A stretch of 64,000 nucleotides of DNA from Weizmannia acidilactici (GCF_008974225.1 NZ_BKZR01000007.1:39161-103160); one strand, 5' to 3'; positions 35,595 to 44,769 are shown, numbered from the stretch's first letter. The notes: generated from the letters alone by a model not told the origin. Translations and numbers: made by a program.

Positions 35595-36812
35595 ATGAAG
35601 CGAGTTCAAAAATGGTTTGGAGATATTGAACTGTCAAAGGATTTGGTTTTGCTGCTTGCGATCGGGGGGCTTTATTCTTTAAGTGTTTCCCTGTCGAATT
35701 CCTTTGTCAACATTTATTTATGGAAACAAACAGGAGAGTACATAGATCTGGCGGTTTATAATTTATCGGTGGTCATCCTCCAGCCGCTGACGTTCATTGT
35801 CGCCGGCCGTTGGGCAAAAAAAGTGGACAGAGTGTTGGTGTTCCGGATCGGGGTGGCTTTTTTGGCGCTGTTTTATTTGTGTGTCCTGTTTTCCCGCGGG
35901 CATGCGAGTCAATATATTGTTTTGCTCGGGGGGCTGCTCGGGGTAGGTTACGGGTTCTACTGGCTTGCCTATAATGTGCTGACGTTTGAAATCACAGAAC
36001 CCGAAACGAGGGATTTTTTTAACGGCTTTATGGGCGCTTTCAGTTCCATCGGCGGCATGGCCGGTCCGTTTGCAGCCGGACTGATTATTTCCGCCATCGG
36101 GAAAAACGGCTATACGGTTGTTTTTGCTTTATCTTTGCTGTTGTTTGCCATTGCAGTCGTGCTTAGTTTTTTCATATCACCTCGTCCGGCACAAGGCCGT
36201 TACTTGTTTAAACACGTATTAAAACAGCGGAGCTACAACCCGAACTGGAAAAGGATCACAAACGCGCATTTTGTCCAAGGGCTCCGGGACGGCACGTTTG
36301 TTTTTATGATCTCCGTATTTGTGTTTCTTTCCACGGGGAGCGAACTTTCCCTCGGCACATTCGGGCTGATCAATTCATTCCTGCAGTTTTTGGGATATAC
36401 ACTTGTCGCCAGATTTGTAAAAATCAAACACCGCCAGCGTTTGATTTTTTTGGGGGGGCTGCTTTTGTATGCGGCTGTCTTTTTGTTCATTTTTGAAGTG
36501 ACCTATCCAAGAATGCTTTTGTATGCGGCAACGATTGCACTTGCGTATCCGCTTTTGCTCGTCCCGTATAATTCCATGACCTATGATGTGATCGGGAGGG
36601 CATGGAAAGCGGCGGAAGCACGGATCGAGTATATCGTCGTTCTTGAAATGTTTACCAATTCCGGGAGAATCACTTCGATCTTGCTGTTTATTGTGGCTGT
36701 AACTTTTTTTAATGACCAGGTGAGCATCCGCGTGCTGATGCTTTTGATCGGGGCAGGTCATTTATGCATTTCGTTTTTTACAAGGAACATCCGGCTCCGG
36801 GAAGACCTGTAA
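35595..36812 (+). CDS. yqgE: MFS transporter YqgE-like
   Basis: A predicted 12-helix major facilitator of 405 residues with unknown substrate. Hydrophobic helices run through the whole length, with a central basic loop (FISPRPAQGRYLFKHVLKQR). The sodA-yqgE-pbpA order is that of B. subtilis. ATG 35595 is preferred over the TTG one codon earlier. Confidence 0.85.
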   Translation: MKRVQKWFGDIELSKDLVLLLAIGGLYSLSVSLSNSFVNIYLWKQTGEYIDLAVYNLSVVILQPLTFIVAGRWAKKVDRVLVFRIGVAFLALFYLCVLFSRGHASQYIVLLGGLLGVGYGFYWLAYNVLTFEITEPETRDFFNGFMGAFSSIGGMAGPFAAGLIISAIGKNGYTVVFALSLLLFAIAVVLSFFISPRPAQGRYLFKHVLKQRSYNPNWKRITNAHFVQGLRDGTFVFMISVFVFLSTGSELSLGTFGLINSFLQFLGYTLVARFVKIKHRQRLIFLGGLLLYAAVFLFIFEVTYPRMLLYAATIALAYPLLLVPYNSMTYDVIGRAWKAAEARIEYIVVLEMFTNSGRITSILLFIVAVTFFNDQVSIRVLMLLIGAGHLCISFFTRNIRLREDL

Positions 36813-36914
36813 CGCACCGCTGTTTTCAAAAATGGCGGTATTTTTTATAGCCATTGCAGCTTTTTTTCGTTAAAATGGACAGTAGAGCCGATTTACGAAA
36901 GGAGCAGAAAAGTT

Positions 36915-39080
36915 TTGAAGAAAAAAAAGCGGAAAAAGAGATCGCATATTCCGTTTCGGATGAATATGCTGTTCTTTGCTGTTTTTGTGCTTTTTTCGGT
37001 CTTAGTCGTGCGTCTGGGCATTGTTCAGATTGTTTACGGGCAGGATTATAAAAAAGAACTGGAACAGACGGAGGACCAGACGATTAATACTTCTGTTCCC
37101 CGTGGAAGAATTCTTGACCGGAACTATAAGGTGATTGTTGGAAATAAAGCGGAGAAAGCCATCACATATACTAGAACAACGGCTGACAGCACGGATAAAA
37201 TGCTGAAGGTCGCCAAGGCTTTGGCCAAAATTGTGAAAGCATCGCCTTCCGATTTGAAGCAGATTACGGATCGGGATAAAAAGGATTTTTGGATCCTGAC
37301 CCACCAGAACGAAGCGAAACAGCTGGTTTCAAAAAAAGAGCAGGAGAAATTGAAAAACAACAGTGACGCGATTTATAAATTGCAGTTGAAGCGTATCACA
37401 AAAAATGATATCGACTCTTTTTCCCAACAGGATTTGAATGAGCTGGCGATTTACAGGAAGATGTCGTCCGGCTATGCCTTATCACCGCAAATTATTAAAA
37501 ATACGGGCGTTACGGATAAAGAGTATGCAACGGTCAGCGAAAATCTTTCTTCTCTGCCGGGCGTGGACATTACGACCGACTGGGAACGGAATTATGTGTT
37601 TAAAGAAGCAAACGGCGATTCCGTTTTAGGTTCTGTCCTCGGCGGCGTTTCGACGGAGAAAGAGGGCCTTCCTTCCGACAAGGAGCAATATTACACGGCC
37701 CGCGGTTACAGCCGCAATGACCGCGTCGGGACGAGCTATCTCGAGCAGGAATACGAAGATGTGCTGAGCGGGGAAAAAGAGAAAATCAAAACAAAGACGG
37801 ATAAAGAAGGTAATGTGATCAAATCGACCGTTATCAGCAAAGGGCAGCCGGGCAGCGACCTTGTCCTGACAGTTGATATCGAACTGCAGAAAGAGATTGA
37901 AAAAATCTTGACACAGGAGATTTCGGCGGCAAGGGCAAGCAATCCGCTGGTGGACAGGGCATTTGTTACGGTCATGAATCCTTATACGGGTGAAATTTTG
38001 GCAATGGCCGGTAAACAGGTGCAAACGGACACGAAAACCGGAAGGGCAAAAATAGCCGACTTTGCGCTCGGGAATATGACAACGTCTTATCCATCCGGTT
38101 CCGCTGTAAAAGGCGCAACGATCCTGACCGGTTACCAGACCGGCGCGATTAAGCCGGGCCAGGTATTTGTTGACCAGCCGCTCCATTTTCTTGGCACACC
38201 TACCAAAAAGTCATGGGTAGCCGGGAACGGGTTCGGCGCCATTAATGATCTGACGGCTTTGCAGTATTCTTCAAACGTCTATATGTTCCGCCTAGCGATG
38301 AGCCTCGGCGGGCAGAAGAACTATGTGCCGAACAGCACATTGGATATTAACAAAATGAAAGCCATTAAGGAATTTCGCAAGTATTTTGCCGAATTCGGCC
38401 TCGGCGTCAAAACGGGTATTGATCTTCCGGGCGAAGTGACCGGATACCAAACACCGGTACCGCCGAATAACGGGAATGTGCTTGACTTTGCGATCGGGCA
38501 GTTTGACACCTATACGCCGCTCCAGCTCTGCCAATATATTTCGACGATCGCGAACGGCGGCTACCGCGTGCAGCCGCATATTGCGAAAGAAATCAGAAAG
38601 CCGAGCAAAGATGGAAAAACGCTCGGCGCTGTTGAAAAAGTAATCGGCACAACCGTCCTGAACCGTGTTGATATGAGCGCATCATACATCAACCGTGTTA
38701 AAGAAGGCTTTTACCGTGTCGTCAATATGCCACACGGGACCGCTTACGGACGAATTGATTCGAGTCTAAAAGTAGCGGGCAAAACTGGTACGGCCCAGGC
38801 CATATACGGCGGGGAAAAAGTGGAACAGTATGCAGCTGAAGGCAAAGCCCGGCCGGCAATTTGGAATGAGGCATGGAACTCGACATTTGTCGGCTATGCC
38901 CCGTACAACCATCCGGAAATCGCGATTTCTGTTGTCGTGCCTTGGTCCTATATGGGAAACGCTACGGATCCGCATACGAACTTGAAAATTGCCAACCAGG
39001 TATTTAAAGCCTATTTTGACTTAAAGAAAAAAGAAGCGGGAAGTGAAACCAATACGGCTTCACAAACTGTTCAAAATTAA
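36915..39080 (+). CDS. pbpA: Penicillin-binding protein 2 (class B transpeptidase)
   Basis: A class B PBP for lateral wall synthesis. The 721-residue protein has a basic cytoplasmic start, one membrane anchor (~residues 18-40), a dimerisation domain beginning SVPRGRILDRN, and a transpeptidase domain with the active Ser in SAVK (about residue 396), YSSN (~451) and AGKTGTAQ (~621). The start is TTG at 36915 after CGAAAGGAG. Equivalent to B. subtilis PbpA (YqgF). Confidence 0.95.
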   Translation: MKKKKRKKRSHIPFRMNMLFFAVFVLFSVLVVRLGIVQIVYGQDYKKELEQTEDQTINTSVPRGRILDRNYKVIVGNKAEKAITYTRTTADSTDKMLKVAKALAKIVKASPSDLKQITDRDKKDFWILTHQNEAKQLVSKKEQEKLKNNSDAIYKLQLKRITKNDIDSFSQQDLNELAIYRKMSSGYALSPQIIKNTGVTDKEYATVSENLSSLPGVDITTDWERNYVFKEANGDSVLGSVLGGVSTEKEGLPSDKEQYYTARGYSRNDRVGTSYLEQEYEDVLSGEKEKIKTKTDKEGNVIKSTVISKGQPGSDLVLTVDIELQKEIEKILTQEISAARASNPLVDRAFVTVMNPYTGEILAMAGKQVQTDTKTGRAKIADFALGNMTTSYPSGSAVKGATILTGYQTGAIKPGQVFVDQPLHFLGTPTKKSWVAGNGFGAINDLTALQYSSNVYMFRLAMSLGGQKNYVPNSTLDINKMKAIKEFRKYFAEFGLGVKTGIDLPGEVTGYQTPVPPNNGNVLDFAIGQFDTYTPLQLCQYISTIANGGYRVQPHIAKEIRKPSKDGKTLGAVEKVIGTTVLNRVDMSASYINRVKEGFYRVVNMPHGTAYGRIDSSLKVAGKTGTAQAIYGGEKVEQYAAEGKARPAIWNEAWNSTFVGYAPYNHPEIAISVVVPWSYMGNATDPHTNLKIANQVFKAYFDLKKKEAGSETNTASQTVQN

Positions 39081-39120
39081 AGCCAGGCGAAATCCAACTG
39101 ACGTCGGACAGGCTAAGAAT

Positions 39121-39159
39121 AAAAAACGGATAACGGGGTGTCCTCGCTATCCGTTTTTT
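39121..39159. terminator. Bidirectional terminator after pbpA
   Basis: Stem AAAAAACGGATA with TATCCGTTTTTT around a 15-nt loop, serving pbpA and the convergent gene. Confidence 0.9.
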
Positions 39160-39168
39160 ATCCTATGC

Positions 39169-39519
39169 TTAATTCATGTAATCGGAAATAATGAGCCGGA
39201 CTTCTTGCACAGGCAGGGCGGACTGTTTCGCGATTTGCTCGAAAGACAGGCCTTGCTTGAACAAAGCCAGCACCTGGTTTTTCACAATTTCATTTACCTG
39301 TATGCGCGCCGACGGCTTTTCCGGCAAAAAAGGGTCACCAGCCATTAATTCTTCTTCCAGTACCTGCAATCTTTTTTTGATTTTGTATGTCTCCTGGAAA
39401 AATTGTAAGGATAAATCTTCCAATTCTTTTTCCAGGTAGCGGGCAGGGTCTTTATGGAAAAAAGAAATGACAAACAATACGGCCGATAGCGCCAATAAGG
39501 TGATGATGGTAATCGCCAT
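39169..39519 (-). CDS. Small membrane-anchored protein with C-terminal helix-turn-helix-like region
   Basis: I do not recognise a named family. The 116-residue protein has one N-terminal membrane segment (residues 2-20), a charged helical middle (LEKELEDLSLQFFQETYKIK) and a C-terminal stretch (QGLSFEQIAKQSALPVQEVR) that looks like a helix-turn-helix. GGAGAG lies upstream. A membrane-tethered DNA-binding or coiled protein is possible. The location between pbpA and rpmG is the only context. Confidence 0.75.
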   Translation of the reverse strand: MAITIITLLALSAVLFVISFFHKDPARYLEKELEDLSLQFFQETYKIKKRLQVLEEELMAGDPFLPEKPSARIQVNEIVKNQVLALFKQGLSFEQIAKQSALPVQEVRLIISDYMN

Positions 39520-39720
39520 GGTTTTCTCTCCTTTAATCAGGTACTAACCCTATTTATAACATGATTTTGCGGCATTGTGTACAGCCAATCCGGAAGGCGC
39601 AGGTGTTGCGCGCAAGAATTTATGCGTATGAAAAAAACATACTGGCAATTCGGGCGGAAAAATGCTATGATAGATAAGTCGTATGAACAGTTGATGAGAT
39701 TTAGGTTTGGAGGGATGAAC

Positions 39721-39870
39721 ATGCGTGTAAATATAACATTGGCTTGCACGGAATGCGGTGAGCGTAACTATATTACAACGAAAAATAAACGTACGAACCC
39801 GGACCGTATTGAATTGAAAAAATACTGCCCGCGGGACAAACGCGCAACTTTACACCGCGAAACAAAGTAA
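39721..39870 (+). CDS. rpmG: Large ribosomal subunit protein bL33
   Basis: A small basic 50S protein of 49 residues, beginning MRVNITLACTECGERNYITT and ending TLHRETK. CTEC and YCPRDK show the cysteine-bearing type. ATG at 39721 has GGAGGG 8 bp upstream. A perfect terminator follows. The 5-formyltetrahydrofolate cyclo-ligase gene that follows rpmG in B. subtilis (yqgN) is absent here. Confidence 0.96.
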   Translation: MRVNITLACTECGERNYITTKNKRTNPDRIELKKYCPRDKRATLHRETK

Positions 39871-39871
39871 G

Positions 39872-39896
39872 CAGCAGGAAATTCCTGCTGTTTTTT
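39872..39896 (+). terminator. Terminator after rpmG
   Basis: Stem CAGCAGGAA with TTCCTGCTG (1-nt spacing or small loop) and six T residues. Confidence 0.85.
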
Positions 39897-39976
39897 CTTT
39901 CGCCAAAGGATAATTTTCCTCTCCCTTTGGAAACCTAATAAAAGTTCCGGCAAAATTTTTAAGGGGGGAATGGAAT

Positions 39977-40153
39977 ATGAACGGGTGGATCAAATGGCTG
40001 GCGATGCTGCTGCTCTTAACGGGGTTGTACAGAAACCGTTACCGGATTTTTAATGCCGTGCTTGGGTATGGTCTCATCAGAAAGTGGGCGGTAACGGCGG
40101 CAATGAGGATTCCCGGAATTCGTTCCCGATTTATCCAGTCCGCTTTCCAATAA
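39977..40153 (+). CDS. Small predicted membrane protein (YqgO-like)
   Basis: A 58-residue ORF beginning MNGWIKWLAMLLLLTG, with one hydrophobic N-terminal segment and a basic C-terminal half (RKWAVTAAMRIPGIRSRF). AAGGGGGGAATGG gives a strong ribosome binding site and a strong terminator follows. B. subtilis has a small gene (yqgO) at this place between rpmG/yqgN and yqgP, so this may be its counterpart. That link is by position, not by clear similarity. Confidence 0.7.
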   Translation: MNGWIKWLAMLLLLTGLYRNRYRIFNAVLGYGLIRKWAVTAAMRIPGIRSRFIQSAFQ

Positions 40154-40160
40154 AAAAACG

Positions 40161-40209
40161 AAAAAGGACAGGTGTAATGCGCAATCGCTTTACACGCCGT
40201 CCTTTTTTT
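40161..40209 (+). terminator. Terminator after the small membrane protein gene
   Basis: A long stem: AAAAAGGAC with GTCCTTTTT, extended inward by GGTGTAA with TTACACGCC, followed by T residues. Confidence 0.88.
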
Positions 40210-40232
40210 CGCTATAGTTAGGGTAAGACCGA

Positions 40233-41432
40233 ATGGAAAAGGCAGGGGAAATTGTGAGCAGTAGGGAAGATTTTTTATTTTGGAAACTAGGCCACTATTT
40301 CGTCGTGGAAAACAGCTACCGGATCATCTACCTCAGCGGGGGCCGGGATGAAATGTGGCTAGAAAATACTGCGAATAAAAAAATGCCGTTTGTACGGCTA
40401 TTGCGTTATGATCTTGACTGGGGAAGTTGGTTGTACCGCGATATCCGGTATACGGGTGCGCACGCGGAGGATTTGTGCAGGCAGACAGGCCGGAATGCAT
40501 TCCGTGTCCTGAATATCTACGTCAGTGAATATGCGCCCGTCGATGAATATCAAATGTATTTGGCGGAACCGCTACTTGTGAACCGGGGCAGAACGGAAGT
40601 CCATACGATTCTTTTGGAAAGCGGGCATTTGGGGGAAGGGCTAAGGCGCCTGAACAATTTGACGGGAGGCAATTTTGAAACCGCACCCGGCGCAAGCGGG
40701 GAAGATACCTATGCACTGCAGCGCATTGTCCTTGAACACGCCGCCCGCCGGGAAGAGCAGGAGCGGCAGCTGTTTGATGCAGGCAGGCCGTTTTTTACGT
40801 ATGTATTCCTTGCCGTACAGATTGCCGTTTTTATCATGATGACACTCTTTGGCGGCACGCAAAATACGGAAAACCTTATCCGATTCGGGGCCAAGTATAA
40901 TCCGCTGATTATCGACGGGCAGTATTGGCGGCTGATCACGCCGGTTTTTATTCATATCGGCATCATGCACCTGTTGATGAACTCGCTGTCATTGTATTAT
41001 ATCGGCCCACTTGTGGAAAGGATTTACGGGATATGGCGCTTTGCATGGATCTATTTGTTTGCCGGCTTTTCGGGCTGCCTGGCAAGTTTCTTGTTCTCAA
41101 GCAGCATCTCCGCCGGGGCAAGCGGTGCAATTTTCGGCCTGTTCGGCGCGTTGCTTTATATCGGGACGGCTTACCGCGACCTGTTTTTCCGGACGATGGG
41201 TTCAAGCGTCATCATGCTTGTCGTGATAAATTTGATTTTCGGTTTTTCCGTATCCGGCGTCGATAATTTCGGGCATCTTGGGGGGCTTTTCGGTGGATTT
41301 TTGGCGGCCGCGATCGTCCATTTCCCGAAACGGAGGCGGGTTGGCGTGCAGTTCGGGGCTTTTATTGTTGCGGTTTTGGCGGCCGTCTCCTTGCTGTATA
41401 TGGGGCTGAACGGCTACGTCAAGGGGCGATGA
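40233..41432 (+). CDS. gluP: Rhomboid family intramembrane serine protease (YqgP/GluP-like)
   Basis: A membrane protease of 399 residues. The first ~190 residues form a cytoplasmic domain; then come about seven membrane helices with catalytic Ser in GASGAIFG (~residue 297) and His in NFGHLGGLFGG (~347). In B. subtilis YqgP takes part in membrane protein quality control with FtsH and has a C-terminal TPR domain of ~100 residues; here the protein stops shortly after the last helix, so that domain is missing. Followed by yqgQ and glcK as in B. subtilis. Confidence 0.93.
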   Translation: MEKAGEIVSSREDFLFWKLGHYFVVENSYRIIYLSGGRDEMWLENTANKKMPFVRLLRYDLDWGSWLYRDIRYTGAHAEDLCRQTGRNAFRVLNIYVSEYAPVDEYQMYLAEPLLVNRGRTEVHTILLESGHLGEGLRRLNNLTGGNFETAPGASGEDTYALQRIVLEHAARREEQERQLFDAGRPFFTYVFLAVQIAVFIMMTLFGGTQNTENLIRFGAKYNPLIIDGQYWRLITPVFIHIGIMHLLMNSLSLYYIGPLVERIYGIWRFAWIYLFAGFSGCLASFLFSSSISAGASGAIFGLFGALLYIGTAYRDLFFRTMGSSVIMLVVINLIFGFSVSGVDNFGHLGGLFGGFLAAAIVHFPKRRRVGVQFGAFIVAVLAAVSLLYMGLNGYVKGR

Positions 41433-41613
41433 CGAAAAAATATTTTTGCTTTGTGTCCATCTTTCCCCTCCTTTTTGTATGTCCGTTAAAAACACAATGA
41501 AGCGCCAATGGCCATTTTTATGCGGGCAGCACTCGAATTGGCGCTTGTTAGAAATTGCACATTCGACTATACTTTTCTTGGGCAGATATTTATCAATTGA
41601 AAGTTGGGTCGAA

Positions 41614-41823
41614 ATGAGAACGCTTTATGATGTACAGCAGCTTTTAAAAAAATTCGGCATCATTGTCTATATCGGGGACCGGCTTGCTGATCTTGAACTG
41701 ATGGAACTGGAGCTGAGGGAGCTGTACCAGGCAAGGGTGCTGGAAAATCGGGAATACGAAACAGCAATGCTGATCATCAGGCAGGAAAAACGCCTGGAAA
41801 AAGAGAAAAGAAATCGAGGGTGA
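41614..41823 (+). CDS. yqgQ: YqgQ family protein
   Basis: A 69-residue helical protein starting MRTLYDVQQLLKKFGIIVYI, with the conserved DRLADLELMELELRELYQ stretch. This matches YqgQ, a small possible nucleic-acid-binding protein of unknown role. The frame is open further upstream but those codons do not resemble the family. The 3' end overlaps the upstream region of glcK. Confidence 0.87.
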   Translation: MRTLYDVQQLLKKFGIIVYIGDRLADLELMELELRELYQARVLENREYETAMLIIRQEKRLEKEKRNRG

Positions 41824-41828
41824 TGCAA

Positions 41829-42797
41829 ATGGCTGAAAAATGGGTAACAGGTGTGGATTTAGGAGGCACTACCACAAAACTGGCATTTTTAAATGAAAAA
41901 GGAGATATTTTTCATAGATGGGAAATTCCAACAGATACGTCTGAAAAAGGGAAAGCCATTCTCCCGAATATTGCAAAATCGATAGATGGACAGTTGGCAG
42001 CACTTCACTGGGATAAAAAGGATATTGCCGGCATCGGCATCGGTGTGCCCGGTCCGGTTGATATGGAGGCGGGCGTCATTTACGAATCCGTGAACATCGG
42101 TTGGGTGCAGAACTATCCGGTTGTGGATACGTTGCAGCAATTAACCGGGTTAAAAGTGGTAATTGATAACGATGCCAATGTGGCGGCGCTCGGCGAAATG
42201 TGGAAAGGCGCCGGCGAAGGTTCGGATGACATGGTGTTTGTCACACTCGGCACCGGCGTCGGAGGCGGGATTATTACAGGCGGCGATATCGTGCATGGCG
42301 TTAAAGGGGCGGCAGGCGAAATCGGCCATATCACCGTGATCCCGGATGGCGGCGCCCCATGCAACTGCGGCAAAACAGGCTGCCTTGAAACGGTCGCATC
42401 CGCTACAGGCGTCGTCAGGACGGCGAAAAAGAAAATCGCTGCATACAGTAGCCCGTCCACGTTAAAAGATTTGTATAGCCAGGCAGGAAGCGTGACTTCC
42501 AAAGATGTGTTTGATTTAGCGGCGGCAGGCGATGCACTGGCGAATGAAGTCGTGGATGAAACCGCTAAATATTTGGGGCTTGCGCTGGCAAATGTCGCCA
42601 ATACATTTAATCCGGAAAAAATCATCCTCGGCGGCGGCGTATCAAAAGCAGGGGATACGCTTTTAAATCCGCTACGCACTTATTTTTCCAAATATGCCTT
42701 TACAACGGTCGGCAAATCGACAAAACTGAAACTTGCCACATTAGGCAATGATGCTGGCGTGATTGGGGCGGCCTGGCTTGTGTTGAATAAAAATTAA
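41829..42797 (+). CDS. glcK: Glucokinase (ROK family)
   Basis: Phosphorylates glucose to glucose-6-phosphate. The 322-residue protein has the phosphate-binding motif GVDLGGTTTKLA, the IDNDANVAALGE catalytic Asp region, GTGVGGGII and the ROK zinc site in GEIGHITV and CNCGKTGCLE. ATG at 41829 follows GAGGGTGATG. Length matches B. subtilis GlcK (321). Confidence 0.96.
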   Translation: MAEKWVTGVDLGGTTTKLAFLNEKGDIFHRWEIPTDTSEKGKAILPNIAKSIDGQLAALHWDKKDIAGIGIGVPGPVDMEAGVIYESVNIGWVQNYPVVDTLQQLTGLKVVIDNDANVAALGEMWKGAGEGSDDMVFVTLGTGVGGGIITGGDIVHGVKGAAGEIGHITVIPDGGAPCNCGKTGCLETVASATGVVRTAKKKIAAYSSPSTLKDLYSQAGSVTSKDVFDLAAAGDALANEVVDETAKYLGLALANVANTFNPEKIILGGGVSKAGDTLLNPLRTYFSKYAFTTVGKSTKLKLATLGNDAGVIGAAWLVLNKN

Positions 42798-42882
42798 AAT
42801 ATGGGAAATGGCAATACGATTTAAACACGATTCCCCTTTTTCATGATATCGGCCTACGTTTGGCTTAATAAAGAACAGCGAT

Positions 42883-43486
42883 ATGATGAAAAAAGGGGGT
42901 TTTTTTGTCCAGCTTTGCCAACACAATGGTTGTTTGGCCGCTTATGGCGGTTATATTCATGTGGGAGAAAACGGATATCGTTTATTTCAAAGAATTCCAT
43001 CTTGAAGTGGGCAGCCCGCTGCAGCGGTTTGTTTTTTGCTGATCAATCCCGCCGTATTTTTATTTTTTGCTTTCGGGTTGTCTTACCTGTTTAAGGAAAA
43101 GAAAAAGCAAATCCGTTTCTGTCTGGCCGCGGCGGCCGTGCTGTCCGTTATTTTGTACGCCAATATTGTGTTTTCCCGTTTTTTTCAGCGATTATTTAAC
43201 GGTTCCATTGCTGTTTCAAACGAGCAATTTCAGAGATTTAAAGGAAAGCGTCCTGTCGGAAATGAGGTGGCGGAATCTTCTTTATTTTTTGGACATCGCC
43301 GTTTATTTTGCCACTATGAAGGCAGTGAAAAAATACGGTTTGCGCTTCTCCAAGCTGTTTCAGGGTACAAATTGGTCGGGTGCCTGTTTGCTTTGCGTAC
43401 TCAATATCGGGCTTGCTGAAGCAGTCCGGCCACAGCAAATTTTCGATAAAATCATTTACGGGGATCTGTTCCGTTTTACGCGCTGA
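42883..43486 (+). pseudogene. yqgS: Decayed LTA synthase-like gene (yqgS remnant)
   Basis: Pieces of the N-terminal membrane domain of a lipoteichoic acid synthase/primase family protein, in several frames: FANTMVVWPLMAVIFMWEKT, then LLINPAVFLFFAFGLSYLFK, then SDYLTVPLLFQTSNFRDLKE and NIGLAEAVRPQQIFDK. The frame changes fall at T runs near 42899, 43033 and 43178. The frame then stops at 43486, and the whole extracellular sulfatase-like catalytic domain is absent. The place after glcK is that of B. subtilis yqgS. Even if the T-run shifts were sequencing errors, the gene would still be truncated. Confidence 0.75.
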
Positions 43487-43499
43487 AACTGCCAGGCAT

Positions 43500-43526
43500 A
43501 AAAAAAGCGGCAGTTGCCGCCTTTTT
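43500..43526. terminator. Bidirectional terminator
   Basis: Stem GCGGC with GCCGC around AGTT. On the minus strand it is followed by seven T residues, so it mainly serves the small reverse gene. Confidence 0.75.
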
Positions 43527-43532
43527 GGAAAG

Positions 43533-43706
43533 TTACGTGAAAGTTGGATAGCCCGAATGGATGACGGTCATGATGGTGAACCAGCCGAAAAGGGCAAAAG
43601 AAATTGCCCCGAATACGAAACCGAGGATGTTTTTGTTTTTGGCGGCAGTAATCAGCCCGATCAGCGAAAGGATGGAAACAAGACCGAAAATGATAACGGT
43701 TCCCAT
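43533..43706 (-). CDS. yqgW: Small membrane protein, DUF2759 (YqgW-like)
   Basis: A 57-residue protein with two hydrophobic segments (MGTVIIFGLVSILSLIGLI and GFVFGAISFALFGWFTIM) joined by a KNKN turn. The ATG at 43706 has AAGGGGGG 6 bp upstream. The sequence pattern fits DUF2759 and the place next to yqgX fits B. subtilis yqgW. Function unknown. Confidence 0.78.
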   Translation of the reverse strand: MGTVIIFGLVSILSLIGLITAAKNKNILGFVFGAISFALFGWFTIMTVIHSGYPTFT

Positions 43707-43836
43707 GAAATCCCCCCTTAATGAAAATGCATCCAATTATTTTTATTTTACAACTAGACCGTCAATTTGTCGAGTATTTACAATTCCGCTCATTGCCGAT
43801 GCTATTACATGTTACAATAAGGAAGGAGGGATGCAA

Positions 43837-44463
43837 ATGGAATGGGAACAACTCCCCCTCGGCCCGATCCAGACAAACTGCTATTTGCTGTGGAATAGTG
43901 AAAAAGACTGCATTATTTTTGATCCGGGCGGGGAAAGTGAAAAATTAATGGCCTTTATTGATGATAAAGGGCTGCATCCGTTGGCGGTGCTGTTGACCCA
44001 CGCGCATTTCGACCATATTGGTGCGTTGGATGCGGTGCGGGACGTTTACCAAATTCCTGCTTACGTCCATGAAAATGAAGCAGATTGGCTTCCTGACCCG
44101 GGAATGAACGGTTCGCATTTGTTCCGGATGGGGGAAGTGACGGCGCGCTCTGCGGAAAAACTGCTCACAGGTGAAGGAGATTTGAAAATCGGGCCGTTCC
44201 GGTTTCGTGTGTTGGAAACGCCCGGCCATTCGCCTGGAAGCGTTTCGTACAGGTTGCACGGAACAAATGCCCTTTTTTCGGGCGATGCCCTGTTTGCCGG
44301 CAGCATCGGGCGGACGGATTTGCCAGGCGGGAACCATGCCCAGCTGATTGAAAGCATCCGCACAAAACTTTTGGTGCTGGATACGGATATTACTGTGCTG
44401 CCGGGGCATGGGCCAGCCACCACAATTGGGGAGGAAGCGGCGCTGAATCCTTTTTTACGGTAA
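43837..44463 (+). CDS. yqgX: MBL-fold metallo-hydrolase (YqgX, glyoxalase II-like)
   Basis: A cytoplasmic metallo-beta-lactamase fold hydrolase of 208 residues, possibly acting on S-D-lactoyl-type thioesters. The metal-binding motif THAHFDHIG (near base 44000), ETPGHSPGS, FSGDALF and LPGHGPATT are all present. ATG at 43837 has AAGGAGGG 6 bp upstream; the ATG at 43831 is directly adjacent to that site. Substrate is not certain. Confidence 0.92.
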   Translation: MEWEQLPLGPIQTNCYLLWNSEKDCIIFDPGGESEKLMAFIDDKGLHPLAVLLTHAHFDHIGALDAVRDVYQIPAYVHENEADWLPDPGMNGSHLFRMGEVTARSAEKLLTGEGDLKIGPFRFRVLETPGHSPGSVSYRLHGTNALFSGDALFAGSIGRTDLPGGNHAQLIESIRTKLLVLDTDITVLPGHGPATTIGEEAALNPFLR

Positions 44464-44468
44464 AAAAA

Positions 44469-44495
44469 ATCGGCGGACTGTCCGCCGATCTTTTT
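44469..44495. terminator. Terminator between yqgX and yqgY
   Basis: Perfect stem ATCGGCGGA with TCCGCCGAT, 3-nt loop, five T residues after and eight A residues before it. Confidence 0.88.
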
Positions 44496-44526
44496 AGGAT
44501 ACGATAAAATATTATAGAAAAATGTT

Positions 44527-44769
44527 TTATTCGCCGAATCCGAGTGTGAGCATAAAAGTGGTGTAATAAGTAAAACCGGCGAAGAAAATGGTCAAGTACA
44601 CACCGAAAATGTACATATACATCCGTTCGGACAATTTCAAATAGCTGACAAGCACAAAAAAGCCGGTTTGCGCAAGGAACAATAAGGCGGTTTCTTTCAT
44701 GTCGCCAAGATAAAACATGACCGCCATGACACCGGTCCAAAACCCCAGTACGCGATACATACGATCCAA
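44527..44769 (-). CDS. yqgY: Small membrane protein, DUF2626 (YqgY)
   Basis: An 80-residue protein starting LDRMYRVLGFWTGVMAVMFY (TTG start) with three hydrophobic segments. AAGGGGTGG lies just upstream of the TTG; the ATG nine codons earlier is less well placed. The sequence fits DUF2626. Function unknown. Confidence 0.82.
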   Translation of the reverse strand: MDRMYRVLGFWTGVMAVMFYLGDMKETALLFLAQTGFFVLVSYLKLSERMYMYIFGVYLTIFFAGFTYYTTFMLTLGFGE

